Shown: positions 36,920 through 46,776 of the stretch, piece by piece
Layout of the letters: every line of letters starts with the position of its first letter
Position numbering within the stretch: position 1 is the first letter of the stretch
DNA from: Alteromonadaceae bacterium
Lineage (GTDB): Bacteria > Pseudomonadota > Gammaproteobacteria > Enterobacterales > Alteromonadaceae
Reading direction: 5' to 3'
Assembly: GCA_013216015.1 (NCBI GenBank)
Contig: JABSOI010000004.1
Span: forward strand, 1 to 61,213
DNA length: 61,213 bases
Position numbers and translations under genes: made by a program
Notes under the pieces: generated by a model
Database searches by the model: none
Told to the model about the DNA's origin: nothing
Seen by the model: the letters and a program-made list of their open reading frames with translations, nothing else

Positions 36920-38161
36920 TTAAAACGGCAGTGGTGGTTTAGCTCTTGTTCTTGCTGGTGCCCAGAACGGCTTAGTCCGGAGTATACATTTTGCCACTTT
37001 CAGATGAGGACGCATTTCTTTAGAGTAGTATATTTCTGCCCAAATCTCACCTTTCAAGTACTTGGTTTCCACCATAGCCAGAGCAATATTAGCTTTGACC
37101 ACCGGTGACCACATAGTTGAGGTAATGTAACCAATATGCTTTTTTAATTTTTCATTATTATATAAATAAGACCCTTCTGCGCATTTATTACCATCAATGT
37201 CCAGTTTAACCAATGTATATTCAGGCCCGTGTTCTTTTTCTTTCAATAATGCTTTTCGACCATTGAAATGCGGCTTTTTAAAATCAACCAACCAACCTAA
37301 ATTTAATTGAAAAGGCGTTTGATCATGTTCAAAACGTACGGTTTTAAGCGCTTCATTAAATTCAAGACCTGGCAGAATAAAACCAGCTTCAAGTCTTACC
37401 ATACCTGTCGCAAGTTCACCATAAGGATGAATATTATAGTTTTCACCTGCCTGATAAAGTGCGTCCCATAACTCTAATGCGTATTCTGGCGCTATCCACA
37501 ATTCGTAGCCCAGATCACCGGTAAAGCCTGTACGCGAAACCATTAACTTTTTGTCACTGTCACCATTTAACGGGAAATGCCTGAAATTAAAAGGGTTAAG
37601 AGTTTCAATACCGTCTAAACCCATTTTTTTCAGCACTTCACAGGTGGTAGGACCCTGAAAAGCCATCGCGGCAATGTTATCTGACATATCAGTCACTTTA
37701 ACATCAGCATAACCAAAAGCACCTTTTTTAAACCAGGCAATACAAGGACTACCGGAAGTTAACATATAGCTATTAGGGCCCAACTTAAAAACAGTGCCAT
37801 CGTCTATCATTCTACCTTCATCTGTGCACCAACATAAATAGGTTACCCGCCCAACTTTCAATTTGGAAATATCTCTGGTGACCATGCGGTTTAACATAGC
37901 CTCAGCATCGGCGCCGGTAATATAGTACTTTTGCATCGGACATATATCGTAAGTACCGCAACTGTTACGCACACAAAAATACTCAAAGTCCACATCGTAA
38001 TAATAATCGGCAAACTTAAAACCATTCCAGACACCCCAAGCATTTCGCACATTAAACTTTGATGACCTAGGGTGAAAATGAGTCTCTTTTAATTGTTCAT
38101 CAATGTAAGCTGCTGTCATATCGCTGTTAGATTTCATTATATTTTCCATCGGGACATTCAT
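36920..38161 (-). CDS. GcvT-like THF-dependent aminomethyltransferase (413 aa)
   Basis: The protein shows the T-protein fold: CGTYDICPMQKYYITGADAE, RVTYLCWCTDEGRMIDDGTV, then VSRTGFTGDLGYELWIAPE and a C-terminal GCV_T barrel (KHIGYITSTMWSPVVKANIA). Relatives use tetrahydrofolate to accept a methyl or methylene group from an amine or thioether (GcvT, DmdA, DMGDH C-terminal domain). It is not part of a glycine cleavage operon (no gcvH or gcvP nearby). Neighbours are two PYROXD2-like oxidoreductases upstream and the MOSC gene downstream, suggesting that an N-methyl group oxidised by a flavoprotein is handed to THF here. The start is uncertain among several nearby ATG codons. Confidence 0.87.
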   Translation of the reverse strand: MNVPMENIMKSNSDMTAAYIDEQLKETHFHPRSSKFNVRNAWGVWNGFKFADYYYDVDFEYFCVRNSCGTYDICPMQKYYITGADAEAMLNRMVTRDISKLKVGRVTYLCWCTDEGRMIDDGTVFKLGPNSYMLTSGSPCIAWFKKGAFGYADVKVTDMSDNIAAMAFQGPTTCEVLKKMGLDGIETLNPFNFRHFPLNGDSDKKLMVSRTGFTGDLGYELWIAPEYALELWDALYQAGENYNIHPYGELATGMVRLEAGFILPGLEFNEALKTVRFEHDQTPFQLNLGWLVDFKKPHFNGRKALLKEKEHGPEYTLVKLDIDGNKCAEGSYLYNNEKLKKHIGYITSTMWSPVVKANIALAMVETKYLKGEIWAEIYYSKEMRPHLKVAKCILRTKPFWAPARTRAKPPLPF

Positions 38162-38196
38162 CTCTCAATTAGTCTTTTATCAATTTTCCATGACTC

Positions 38197-38228
38197 TATT
38201 AACTATTAACTATTAACTATTAACTATT
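38197..38228. repeat. Heptanucleotide tandem repeat (TATTAAC)n
   Basis: Four to five TATTAAC units lie in the gap between the GcvT-like gene and the upstream oxidoreductase gene. A related CTATTAACC continues to 38240. Copy number may vary by slippage. Confidence 0.7.
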
Positions 38229-38272
38229 ACTCTATTAACCATTACTCAACTAGACAATCAGCCGAGACTCAA

Positions 38273-39892
38273 TTAATCATCGTACACAGAATCTTCAGGG
38301 ACTGAATTCGGCTTTTTCAAGTCAATCAATATTTCACGCGCTGCATTTGCACCACAGGCAGCTGAAACTCCTCCACCAGGGTGGGTCGACGCTCCGCACA
38401 TATACATATTTTTAACTGGCATCCGGTACTGAGCATATCCAGGAAATGGTCGATTGAAAAATAGCTGATCGATAGTTAATTCACCCTGGAAAATATTACC
38501 TTCGGTTAAACCAACTTCATTTTCTATTTCAACGGGTGTCCTGACTTCCATATGAACGATCAAGTCTTTAAAACCCGGACTGTGTCGCTCTATTTTGTCG
38601 ATAACCGTTTTCCCGAACGCATCACGTTTCTCAGGTGTCCACCCGCCGTCAGACAACACTGGAGGACAGTATTGAACAAAGCAAGACATCCAATGTTTAC
38701 CTGGTGGTGCCACCGTTGGATCCCAGGCAGACGGTATAACTGTTTCAACAAAAGGATCGTCAGAAAAACGACCACGTTTCCAGCAATCGTAAGCCCGTTC
38801 CATGGTATCAATAGAGCCTACCAAGCTCTGCATGCCACGGTTGATGAATCTGTTATCAGGAAGATTGATAAACTTGGGCAAACCAGACAATGCAATATTA
38901 ACCTTGCCCGAAGAACCACGTATTTTAAAGTTTTCGGCTTTTTCATAAATGCCGGGGGGTAAATCCTTTTTGTCCATACACTTAGTAAAAGTACGTTTTG
39001 CGTCTAAGTTTGATACCACTACATTAGCGTACAGTTCATCACCATTTTCTAATACCACACCAACGGCTTTACCATTTTCCACCAAAATTTTATCAACGCC
39101 TGCATTGGTGCGTATTTCGCCACCGTATTCCTTGTATGCTCCGGCAATAGCATTGGAGATTGCTCCCATACCACCTCTGGCAAGCCCCCATGCGCCAGAG
39201 TTACCGTCCAAATCGCCCATCACATGATGCAATAAAATATAAGCTGAACCCGGTGAATAAACACCCAGTGCGGTGCCAATTATACCGGGAGTTGCCATAG
39301 CGGCTTTAACCAGATCGTTTTCAAAATAATCATCAAGAAACTCTTCGGCACTGGTGGTAAAAAAGCGCATGTACTCATAAAGTTCTTTCTCCCCCAACTT
39401 CCAGAATTCTTTCGCCATCCACAATAGCTCTTTAATGTCACGGGGTTTAAAAGAAGTGGGATCAGGAGGCGTTCGCATCAGGGTTTTACGGATCAACTGC
39501 GCGTATCGTGCTAAATCAGCCTGAAAACGAAACATAGAATCAGCATCATGGGGTGAGTGCTTCCGCAGATGGTTATAGGCCACACCTGCATCACTATAAT
39601 CGAGTAATGCCTCGCCATTGGTGCCGTAATTAACCATCCCATGAAAAGGCACAAGCACTAAACCATGTTTAGATAAATTAAGATCCCTGTGTATTGCTTG
39701 ACGTAACATACTGGACATGTAGGAACAAGAGGAATAAGTCCAGCCCTCCTGTAGTTCACGCGATATCGCGGCACCACCAATATAGGCATTCTTTTCCAGC
39801 ACCAGTACATCTAATCCGGCCTTTGCTAAATAAGCACCATTGGTTAAACCATTATGCCCTGCACCAATGATTATTGCGTCATACTTCTTCAT
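38273..39892 (-). CDS. PYROXD2-like FAD oxidoreductase, paralogue 2 (539 aa)
   Basis: N-terminal FAD motif IIIGAGHNGLTNGAYLAKAG and LEKNAYIGGAAISRE; C-terminal MYMCGASTHPGGGVSAACGA. The family signatures YILLHHVMGDLDGNSGAWGL and ARGGMGAISNAI are complete, so the enzyme is likely active. It is the third gene of the minus-strand operon, 111 bases upstream of the GcvT-like gene and 84 bases after paralogue 3. Having two different copies side by side suggests either a heteromeric enzyme or two consecutive oxidation steps. Confidence 0.85.
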   Translation of the reverse strand: MKKYDAIIIGAGHNGLTNGAYLAKAGLDVLVLEKNAYIGGAAISRELQEGWTYSSCSYMSSMLRQAIHRDLNLSKHGLVLVPFHGMVNYGTNGEALLDYSDAGVAYNHLRKHSPHDADSMFRFQADLARYAQLIRKTLMRTPPDPTSFKPRDIKELLWMAKEFWKLGEKELYEYMRFFTTSAEEFLDDYFENDLVKAAMATPGIIGTALGVYSPGSAYILLHHVMGDLDGNSGAWGLARGGMGAISNAIAGAYKEYGGEIRTNAGVDKILVENGKAVGVVLENGDELYANVVVSNLDAKRTFTKCMDKKDLPPGIYEKAENFKIRGSSGKVNIALSGLPKFINLPDNRFINRGMQSLVGSIDTMERAYDCWKRGRFSDDPFVETVIPSAWDPTVAPPGKHWMSCFVQYCPPVLSDGGWTPEKRDAFGKTVIDKIERHSPGFKDLIVHMEVRTPVEIENEVGLTEGNIFQGELTIDQLFFNRPFPGYAQYRMPVKNMYMCGASTHPGGGVSAACGANAAREILIDLKKPNSVPEDSVYDD

Positions 39893-39976
39893 AATATTAT
39901 TTCGCCTTAGCTATTCCAGTTTAACTATTTGCTATAATTGTTTATTTTATTGATTTTTTTACTTTAACGTTCAATT

Positions 39977-41542
39977 TTAACTTTTTTCTTTCATTATCTC
40001 TTTTGCTGCATTGTGACCCGGCCCCCCCATCAGCCCGCCGCCAGGATGGCTTCCTGCGCCACAAAGATAAAGGCCGGGGATCGGTGTGCTATATTGGGCA
40101 GCTTCATAAGTAGGTCGCATCATCAGCATTTGAGACATAGACATTTCAGTGTGGTGCCAATGACCACCGTTAACGTGATAATTCTTATCTAAATCAAAGG
40201 GTGTAAGTATTTCACCATGAATTATTTTTTCTCTTATATCGGGCACATGGCGCTCAATAGCATCTATAACCCGCTCATACAATTGAGTTTTAGCTTTTTC
40301 TGTCCAACCGTCCTTATGTTTATAAGGCACATACATAACGTGTGCAGAAAGAACATGTTGCCCACTTGGTGCAAGAGAAGGATCAGATAAGCTGGGGATC
40401 ACAATTTCCATCACAGGTTTTTTAGACGCTTCACCGTATTTTGCATCGTCGAAGGCAAACTCAATAGCGTCTAATTCATCGGCAATAACCATTCTGCCAT
40501 CGGGTATATCTAAACCGACAAATTTTGGTAAGTCACTTAAAGCAAGATGTAGTTTGGCAACATAGCCATCACAGCGTAATCGTTTAATGCGGTGAACAAA
40601 ATCAATTTCAAGGTTTTGTACCCCAACCAAATCTAAAAACGTACGTTGCGGATCAATAGCCGAAACGACTCTGGTCGCGGTAAATATTTCACCTGAATCC
40701 AATTCCACGCCGTTAGTCTTTAATCCATTTTCGTCGGCTTGTATTGTTATTTTATTGACCATTGCACTGGTTTTAATCTCAACCCCTGAAGCAGTAGCGG
40801 ATCCCTGCAGTGCTTTTATCAAGTTTTTGATACCGCCCGTTGGCAGTGAATGCGCCCCTTCATGTATGCCGCTCATTCGATAAAGTAATGCCAGAATTGT
40901 TGCATTAGGTGAACGGGGTGCCATTTTAGAACCAATTAAGCCATCCCAACTAAGCAGTGCTTTAAGTTGTTCACTGTCAAAATTTTCATCCATAAGATCG
41001 CGTGCAGGTAGTGTTGCAACACGCATGAACTCACCCATATCTTTTCTGCCAAGCATTCGCATTTTTATGCCTAAATGGGCAAAAGTGAGATTTTCTTTAA
41101 AACTACTACTACCGATCCTTGGCATGGTTTTAAGCCAAAAAGGCTTCAGTACATCAGCAAAGCGTTTAAGTAGTTGTTGATATTCCCGATATTTTTCAGC
41201 ATCTTTTTCGCTGACACCACTAAGCTTAGAGGAGGACCCCCACCCGTCAAGGATCACATGTTCGCCGTTGGCATTAAGCGAGACATTAGCCATAGGGCGG
41301 GTATTTATATCAAAACCATGGGAGGCTAATTTGAGATCTTTAGCTACTTTGTCCGAAAAATGAAAAAGCGTATGTGCAACAGAGGCTTTAAAACCCGGTG
41401 CAAACTCACGTGTAGCCGCCAAACCACCTAATTCATCAGATGCTTCAAGCACTAATACCTTATCGCCATTTTTCGCGAGGTAGGTGCCACACACTAGTCC
41501 GTTATGCCCACCGCCAATAATAATTGTGTCATAGTTGTTCAA
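39977..41542 (-). CDS. PYROXD2-like FAD oxidoreductase, paralogue 3 (521 aa)
   Basis: N-terminal FAD motif IIIGGGHNGLVCGTYLAKNG and LEASDELGGLAATREF; C-terminal LYLCGAGSHPGGGLMGGPGH. It lacks the LHH.MG..DG segment of the other two (it has LLYRMSGIHEGAHSLPTGGI there), so its substrate pocket is different. It lies directly upstream of paralogue 2 in the same operon. Confidence 0.85.
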   Translation of the reverse strand: MNNYDTIIIGGGHNGLVCGTYLAKNGDKVLVLEASDELGGLAATREFAPGFKASVAHTLFHFSDKVAKDLKLASHGFDINTRPMANVSLNANGEHVILDGWGSSSKLSGVSEKDAEKYREYQQLLKRFADVLKPFWLKTMPRIGSSSFKENLTFAHLGIKMRMLGRKDMGEFMRVATLPARDLMDENFDSEQLKALLSWDGLIGSKMAPRSPNATILALLYRMSGIHEGAHSLPTGGIKNLIKALQGSATASGVEIKTSAMVNKITIQADENGLKTNGVELDSGEIFTATRVVSAIDPQRTFLDLVGVQNLEIDFVHRIKRLRCDGYVAKLHLALSDLPKFVGLDIPDGRMVIADELDAIEFAFDDAKYGEASKKPVMEIVIPSLSDPSLAPSGQHVLSAHVMYVPYKHKDGWTEKAKTQLYERVIDAIERHVPDIREKIIHGEILTPFDLDKNYHVNGGHWHHTEMSMSQMLMMRPTYEAAQYSTPIPGLYLCGAGSHPGGGLMGGPGHNAAKEIMKEKS

Positions 41543-41619
41543 AATAATTTCTCTGTTTTAATGAATGTTAATTCGATGATTTATTCAGCTTGCATTTAAA
41601 TCTACTTTTTATTTTAAAT

Positions 41620-41643
41620 AGCAATAGCAATAGCAATAGCAAT
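41620..41643. repeat. Hexanucleotide tandem repeat (AGCAAT)4
   Basis: Four AGCAAT units between the membrane-protein gene and paralogue 3, in the operon leader region. It may be slippage-prone. Confidence 0.7.
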
Positions 41644-41660
41644 TAATGTATCAGTCGAAT

Positions 41661-42572
41661 TTAAGTATAAGTCGCATTTAAAGTATCTGTAGAATCTAAA
41701 GTATCAACAGTTGCGTTTTTATTTTCATCTTGAGCTTGAATAATTTCAACACGCCATTGATCCAAATTTGTTCCTATCACGAAAAAGCCAGCTATCCACA
41801 TGAACTCATCCCAAGCGAACATAAAATGCCCCCGGTATAACCAATAAACCAATGCAGACCATAATAATAAATACAGCCCTTTTTTAGTTAAATTGAGGCT
41901 TTCAATAAATTGTCCTGACGCAGTCCCTTGATCTTGTAACCGTACAACCATCTCAATGGTGAATAAAATCAGTAACCAAGTGACTGCTTCAACCATATCA
42001 ACCCAAGCTAACTGGTTAACAACATCAAGTCCTTCAACATCAGTAACAATGATAAATTTCGGAGCATCGAGATAAAGAAACTCTTTGGCACTTGAAAGAC
42101 TCTTGCAGTTATTTGCATTGAGCTCTGTATAAACAAGGTTGGCGGTGTAGGAAATATCCTTACCCAGTAATTGACATAAACTTGTCACTTCTTTAATCAC
42201 CTGGGCCGTATTAACTTCATATAGATAGACACCAAGGGCATACAATGTATGGGCTAAAAAGAGGTAACAAATAATTCTGATGCTTTGCATTAAAAATGCT
42301 TTAAAGCGAGATAAAGGCTCATCAGATAAAATGTAGGTTTCTAATTCAAAAATGATCAGCAGAAACATCCAGGCGCTTTCATCAATCGTTGTAGCAAAAG
42401 CACGACTCCATTCAAGCAGTGTCCCGCCATGACGCATGGTATGTGTAGCGACTTGCAAATCAGTTTTGAAATACAGGGCAAAGTTGATAAACAGTAGTGA
42501 GTAAACAATCCATTTGATACGCTGTTGCAACGTTTCTTTTGGTATGTCAAACATCGAAAACAAGTATTCCAT
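41661..42572 (-). CDS. Multi-pass membrane protein of unknown function (303 aa)
   Basis: Six or more hydrophobic segments (WIVYSLLFINFALYF, AWMFLLIIFELETYIL, IICYLFLAHTLYALGVYLY, AVTWLLILFTIEMVV, GLYLLLWSALVYWLY, MWIAGFFVIGTNL) flank one periplasmic loop with two cysteines (SLCQLL and NNCKSL). The layout recalls voltage-gated ion-channel-like sensor domains, but no pore signature is seen. The C-terminus has a repeated VDTLDSTDTLNAT tail. As first gene of the minus-strand operon, with a GGGGTA motif 76 bases upstream, it belongs to the pathway, perhaps as a transporter or sensor. Confidence 0.7.
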   Translation of the reverse strand: MEYLFSMFDIPKETLQQRIKWIVYSLLFINFALYFKTDLQVATHTMRHGGTLLEWSRAFATTIDESAWMFLLIIFELETYILSDEPLSRFKAFLMQSIRIICYLFLAHTLYALGVYLYEVNTAQVIKEVTSLCQLLGKDISYTANLVYTELNANNCKSLSSAKEFLYLDAPKFIIVTDVEGLDVVNQLAWVDMVEAVTWLLILFTIEMVVRLQDQGTASGQFIESLNLTKKGLYLLLWSALVYWLYRGHFMFAWDEFMWIAGFFVIGTNLDQWRVEIIQAQDENKNATVDTLDSTDTLNATYT

Positions 42573-42647
42573 AAATACATTTTCTCATTTGTTGAAAAAA
42601 CCTAACTTCTCTTGAATTCGATTAAAACCAATTACGAACTAATAAAA

Positions 42648-42660
42648 CATACCCCTTTAA
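42648..42660 (-). promoter_or_regulatory. GGGGTA motif upstream of the minus-strand operon
   Basis: On the minus strand TTAAAGGGGTATG, inside CTACCTTAAAGGGGTATG...ATTAG, lies 76-88 bases before the start of the membrane-protein gene. Confidence 0.5.
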
Positions 42661-42764
42661 GGTAGTTACTTTTGAAAAGTTGATTGGTAAATTTTCTTCC
42701 CCCATAAATCAGCATACAAATATATTAAAACTAGCGGTAACGTATAGAAACAAGTTATCTAACG

Positions 42765-43619
42765 TTACTTGACACTAGTGGAATGATAAGGGATGAGTGG
42801 GTCGCCACCTGAATAATTTTCAATGTTCATCAAGGAATTAATAAATAAATTAAATAATTCACCTTGAGTGCCGAGATCAAGTTTTGCATAAGCATTTTTA
42901 CGGTGCAGCTTTACTGTCTCAACAGATATTTTAAATCGAACAGCAATAGCTTTACTTGAATAACCTTGAAGGATCATTTTCACCGTTTGATTTTCACGCT
43001 CAGTAAGAATACTCGTTCCAAAGCAATCAAGTGCGGTTTCTAACTGTTGACGTATATCTAAATTTTGCTCAAGTTCATGTTCACTACTCATTGTTCTCCA
43101 ATGATATTGAGTAAGAGCTTCAACAAGCGGGAGAATATCTGTCAGGGTTGCAAGATGTTCAGCACTGAAACTACAACCATCTTTAATTTGCCCCAGACCA
43201 ATAATAATGAATTTTTCACCTTCATCATCAAATTGAATTAAATAGGCACACTCATCTGTTAAACAAGAATATTTATAATAGGTTTTATAATACTCGCTTT
43301 CCTCAAAAGCATCGGGAGCAACATCTTTTAAATGTAAAAAAACACTCTTATTGTTTTTTCTAGCCGCAAGATAAAAAGGATCAAGCAGAAAAGCGCCTTT
43401 AATATATTGGCCAACCATAGGTGCCCGTTGCTCCGTAGGAACATCATTGTATTCAATTGTCGGAAGTTTTTTGCTGGGAAACAGAAGAACCATAACGTCA
43501 TCGGCAGGCACCAGAGACTTGAACATATCAGCTAGTTTTGAGGTAAATTGGTCAGTTCCTGCATAGCAAAATAAACCAGCAAATTGTTGACTAAATTCTA
43601 AAAGAAAAGATTTTTTCAT
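42765..43619 (-). CDS. LuxR-family transcriptional regulator (284 aa)
   Basis: ATG at 43619 is preferred to the TTG two codons earlier. The C-terminal domain is a LuxR/FixJ helix-turn-helix (about 215-270: LTERENQTVKMILQGYSSKA, IAVRFKISVETVKLHRKNAY, AKLDLGTQGELF). The N-terminal 180 residues show no response-regulator aspartate motif and may be a ligand-sensing GAF/autoinducer-like domain (ADDVMVLLFPSKKLPTIEYN). It lies between the minus-strand operon and the divergent aldehyde dehydrogenase operon, the classic place for a pathway regulator. Shared GGGGTA motifs upstream of the island's genes are candidate binding sites. Confidence 0.87.
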   Translation of the reverse strand: MKKSFLLEFSQQFAGLFCYAGTDQFTSKLADMFKSLVPADDVMVLLFPSKKLPTIEYNDVPTEQRAPMVGQYIKGAFLLDPFYLAARKNNKSVFLHLKDVAPDAFEESEYYKTYYKYSCLTDECAYLIQFDDEGEKFIIIGLGQIKDGCSFSAEHLATLTDILPLVEALTQYHWRTMSSEHELEQNLDIRQQLETALDCFGTSILTERENQTVKMILQGYSSKAIAVRFKISVETVKLHRKNAYAKLDLGTQGELFNLFINSLMNIENYSGGDPLIPYHSTSVK

Positions 43620-43842
43620 AATCAAACTACATCATCAAAAGGGAAAATAAAATATACCATCATTTCATTAGTTCTAACAAGAAGAAAAAAAATCCCCCTA
43701 TCGGGTTATTTAATTATGATCAATATTTAAATAATATGCTTGTTATATGGCAATTAATTACCTTTACAATTAAAGTGTTAAATATATCCACTAACGAATA
43801 CCAGTTAAAATTATTTACTTTATTAATCATCGAGGCTTGAGC

Positions 43843-45264
43843 ATGAAACAATGTCATCAATTTTATATTAACGGTCAATGGGTCACTCCAACAAAATCAA
43901 AGATGATGGATATCATCAACCCGGCAAATGAAAAAGTCGTTGGACAAGTAGCATTAGGAACAGCATTGGATGTTGATTTAGCAGTTAGTTCAGCAAAACA
44001 AGCCCTGAACACCTGGTCGCAAACTAGCCGGGAACAAAGATTAGCTTATCTGGATCGCATCATAGTTTTATATAAAGAGCGTATGGGTGAAATGGCTAAG
44101 GCGATAACGACTGAAATGGGCGCACCAATGGAGATGTCTGTAAAAGAACAGGCAGCTGTTGGTATAACTCACATAAAAACAACTAGAAAAGTATTAGAAA
44201 CTTATCTATTTGAAGAAACTAAGGGCATTACTCATATTTCCAAGGAGGCTATCGGGGTTTGTGCTTTAATTACCCCCTGGAATTGGCCGATGAATCAGAT
44301 TGCCTGTAAAGTCGCACCAGCAATAGCCTGTGGTTGTACTGTTGTTTTAAAACCGAGCGAGTTTGCCCCTTTATCTGCGCAAATATTTTGTCAAATTATT
44401 CATGATGCGGGTTTACCTGCTGGTGTTTTTAATATGGTTTATGGTGATGGACCCGAGGTGGGTACAGCACTTTCTTCTCATCCTGATGTTGAAATGGTTT
44501 CTTTGACAGGTTCTACCAGAGCAGGTGTCTCAGTTTCAAAAGTCGGGGCTGATACCATTAAACGAGTAGCGTTAGAGTTAGGTGGAAAATCTGCAAACAT
44601 AATATTAGAAGATGCTGATATTGATGCAAGCGTAGCCAGTGGAGTAGAATCGTGTTTTTATAACACAGGCCAATCTTGCGATGCCCCTACCCGAATGCTG
44701 GTACCGGAAAAATATCATCAACGCGCCGTAGAAGTAGCAATATCTGTTGCGCAATCAACTGTTGTAGGTGATCCAAACTCACCTACAACCACAATAGGCC
44801 CACTATCGAATAAAAATCAGTTTGAGAAAGTTCAAAATTTAATTGCCCAGGCAATTGAACAAGGCAGTGAATTAGTTTTTGGCGGGACGGGAAAACCTGA
44901 TAATTTAAAAGATGGCTATTATGTTAAACCTACCATTTTTGCCAACGTAACTAATGATATGCTTATAGCTCAACAAGAAGTGTTTGGTCCTGTACTTGCC
45001 ATAATTCCTTATGCTGATGAAGACGAAGCTGTAGAGATAGCAAACGATACACCATACGGACTTGCCGGTTATATTCAATCGAATGATATTGATAAAGCGC
45101 GTAAAATTGCTAGCCGCATTCGTGCAGGCACCATATATCTGAATTATCCAGACTTTGATCCCTATGCACCTTTTGGTGGTTACAAGCAATCTGGTAACGG
45201 TCGGGAATGGGGTCATTTTGCCTTTGACGATTTCCTTGAAATAAAAGGGATTGTTGGCTACTAG
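43843..45264 (+). CDS. NAD(P)-dependent aldehyde dehydrogenase (473 aa)
   Basis: ATG at 43843 has GAGG 8 bases before it; a TTG two codons earlier is in frame. The ALDH fold is complete, with catalytic Glu245 (RVALELGGKSAN) and nucleophile Cys279 (NTGQSCDAPTRM), 34 residues apart as is usual, and the NAD site motif ITPWNWPMNQIACKVAPAIA. It oxidises an aldehyde to the acid. It is first in a plus-strand operon with a MATE exporter, an aminotransferase and a second ALDH, and is divergent from the LuxR regulator, suggesting that it handles an aldehyde made by deamination of the pathway substrate. Confidence 0.92.
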   Translation: MKQCHQFYINGQWVTPTKSKMMDIINPANEKVVGQVALGTALDVDLAVSSAKQALNTWSQTSREQRLAYLDRIIVLYKERMGEMAKAITTEMGAPMEMSVKEQAAVGITHIKTTRKVLETYLFEETKGITHISKEAIGVCALITPWNWPMNQIACKVAPAIACGCTVVLKPSEFAPLSAQIFCQIIHDAGLPAGVFNMVYGDGPEVGTALSSHPDVEMVSLTGSTRAGVSVSKVGADTIKRVALELGGKSANIILEDADIDASVASGVESCFYNTGQSCDAPTRMLVPEKYHQRAVEVAISVAQSTVVGDPNSPTTTIGPLSNKNQFEKVQNLIAQAIEQGSELVFGGTGKPDNLKDGYYVKPTIFANVTNDMLIAQQEVFGPVLAIIPYADEDEAVEIANDTPYGLAGYIQSNDIDKARKIASRIRAGTIYLNYPDFDPYAPFGGYKQSGNGREWGHFAFDDFLEIKGIVGY

Positions 45265-45312
45265 GTCTGCAAATAACTATAAAAAAGTAAAGAAAAGTAT
45301 AAAAAGAAAAAA

Positions 45313-46665
45313 ATGCGTAACAAACCGTGGATTAAAGATTTCAAAAAGATCTTAAGTTTAGCTATTCCATTGATCATTGCCAATATCGCCATGGTCGGCA
45401 TGGAAGTAGTCGATACCATTATGGCAGGGCAAGCCAGTGCTGAAGATCTGGCTGGCCTGGCCATCGGTGGCAATATCTGGCTTGTAATAGAAATGGCTAT
45501 GTACGGTGTTCTTTCCGCCATTACACCTCGCATAGCCCGGTTTCACGGTGATTCAAATACATTTGAAATAACCAGAGAAGCTCAACAAGCATTATTGTTA
45601 GCAAGCTTTTTAGGCATTATTTCAATGTTTGTCATGCTTGCTGCCGTACCTTTAATCCCCTACCTGGGTACTAGTGAACAAGTCACTCAAATTGCACAAG
45701 GCTATACCGAAGTCATAGCCTACTCTCTACCTATCAGTGGTATTTGCTGGGTTATTTTTGGCATACTTGAAGGCCATAGTTTGACGCGCTTCATCGTTTT
45801 ATCAAGCTTAGTAGCGGTATCTCTCAATTTTGTTCTGGATTACATTTTTGTCTTTGGAAAAATGGGGCTTCCGGCCCTTGGTGGTATTGGCTGTGCGTGG
45901 ACAACCACCACTATTTATTGGCTTTGGGGTATAGCTGGAATTATCTATACGGCAAAACACAAAAAACTCAAAGATTACAAAATATATAGTCATTGGCCGA
46001 GGATAAATTTTGCGCGCTGGAGAGCAATTTTAGCACTCGGACTTCCTATTAGTTTAGCGATACTGGCAGAAGAAGGTTTTTTCAGCTTTTCAGCGTTACT
46101 CATTGCACCGCTTGGTACCGAGCCTTTAGGCGCCCATCAGATAACGATACAAATAGTCTCTTTAGTACTTATGTTCGGACTTGGTATTGGACAAGCCACT
46201 TCTATTTATGTTGCTAAAAGCATTGGTAAATCTAACCCGGGTTTAATGAAAAAATATGTAAAATCAGGCTTTAGATTAATTGCATTATTCGGAACATTGG
46301 TTGGTGTTTTCGTCTTTATTTTTCGCAACGAGTTACCTCAACTGTTCTCTCAAGACGCTGGAATTACAGAAATATCGAGTGCACTAATGTTATTTGCACC
46401 CTTTTATTTACTCCTCGACGTGCTTCAGGCTTGGTCAGCACAAACGTTAAGAGGATTTGAAGATACAAAAATTCCCATGTTCATGCAAATAACCTCCTAT
46501 TGGGTAATTGGTTTTCCATTAGGTTACAGTTTAGGTGCCACACAATTATGGGGAAATAATTATGGTATCTACGGTTTTTGGATAGGTATGTTCAGCGGGA
46601 TATTTATTGGTAGTTGCTTGCTCTGCCTACGTCTTTATAGCAAAACCCAATCAACAATTAAATAG
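45313..46665 (+). CDS. MATE-family efflux transporter (NorM-like, 450 aa)
   Basis: Twelve hydrophobic segments in two homologous halves; the first reads ILSLAIPLIIANIAMVGMEV followed by VDTIMAGQASAEDLAGLAIG, the usual MATE opening. It exports cationic or aromatic compounds in exchange for sodium or protons. It lies 48 bases after the aldehyde dehydrogenase. Within a catabolic operon it may expel a toxic amine, aldehyde precursor or pathway by-product. Confidence 0.92.
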   Translation: MRNKPWIKDFKKILSLAIPLIIANIAMVGMEVVDTIMAGQASAEDLAGLAIGGNIWLVIEMAMYGVLSAITPRIARFHGDSNTFEITREAQQALLLASFLGIISMFVMLAAVPLIPYLGTSEQVTQIAQGYTEVIAYSLPISGICWVIFGILEGHSLTRFIVLSSLVAVSLNFVLDYIFVFGKMGLPALGGIGCAWTTTTIYWLWGIAGIIYTAKHKKLKDYKIYSHWPRINFARWRAILALGLPISLAILAEEGFFSFSALLIAPLGTEPLGAHQITIQIVSLVLMFGLGIGQATSIYVAKSIGKSNPGLMKKYVKSGFRLIALFGTLVGVFVFIFRNELPQLFSQDAGITEISSALMLFAPFYLLLDVLQAWSAQTLRGFEDTKIPMFMQITSYWVIGFPLGYSLGATQLWGNNYGIYGFWIGMFSGIFIGSCLLCLRLYSKTQSTIK

Positions 46666-46695
46666 TACAGATAAAAATAGAATAATTAATACAAC

Positions 46696-46709
46696 ACTAT
46701 TGGGGTATA
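46696..46709 (+). promoter_or_regulatory. GGGGTA motif upstream of the aminotransferase
   Basis: ACTATTGGGGTATA, 68-81 bases before the ATG at 46777 and followed by TGTACGGTAG. It suggests a second promoter inside the aldehyde dehydrogenase operon. Confidence 0.55.
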
Positions 46710-46776
46710 TGTACGGTAGCAGTCTTTTGTAATACTTTCAGCTTATATAAGAAGACAATGGTAATCAGGTAAATAT

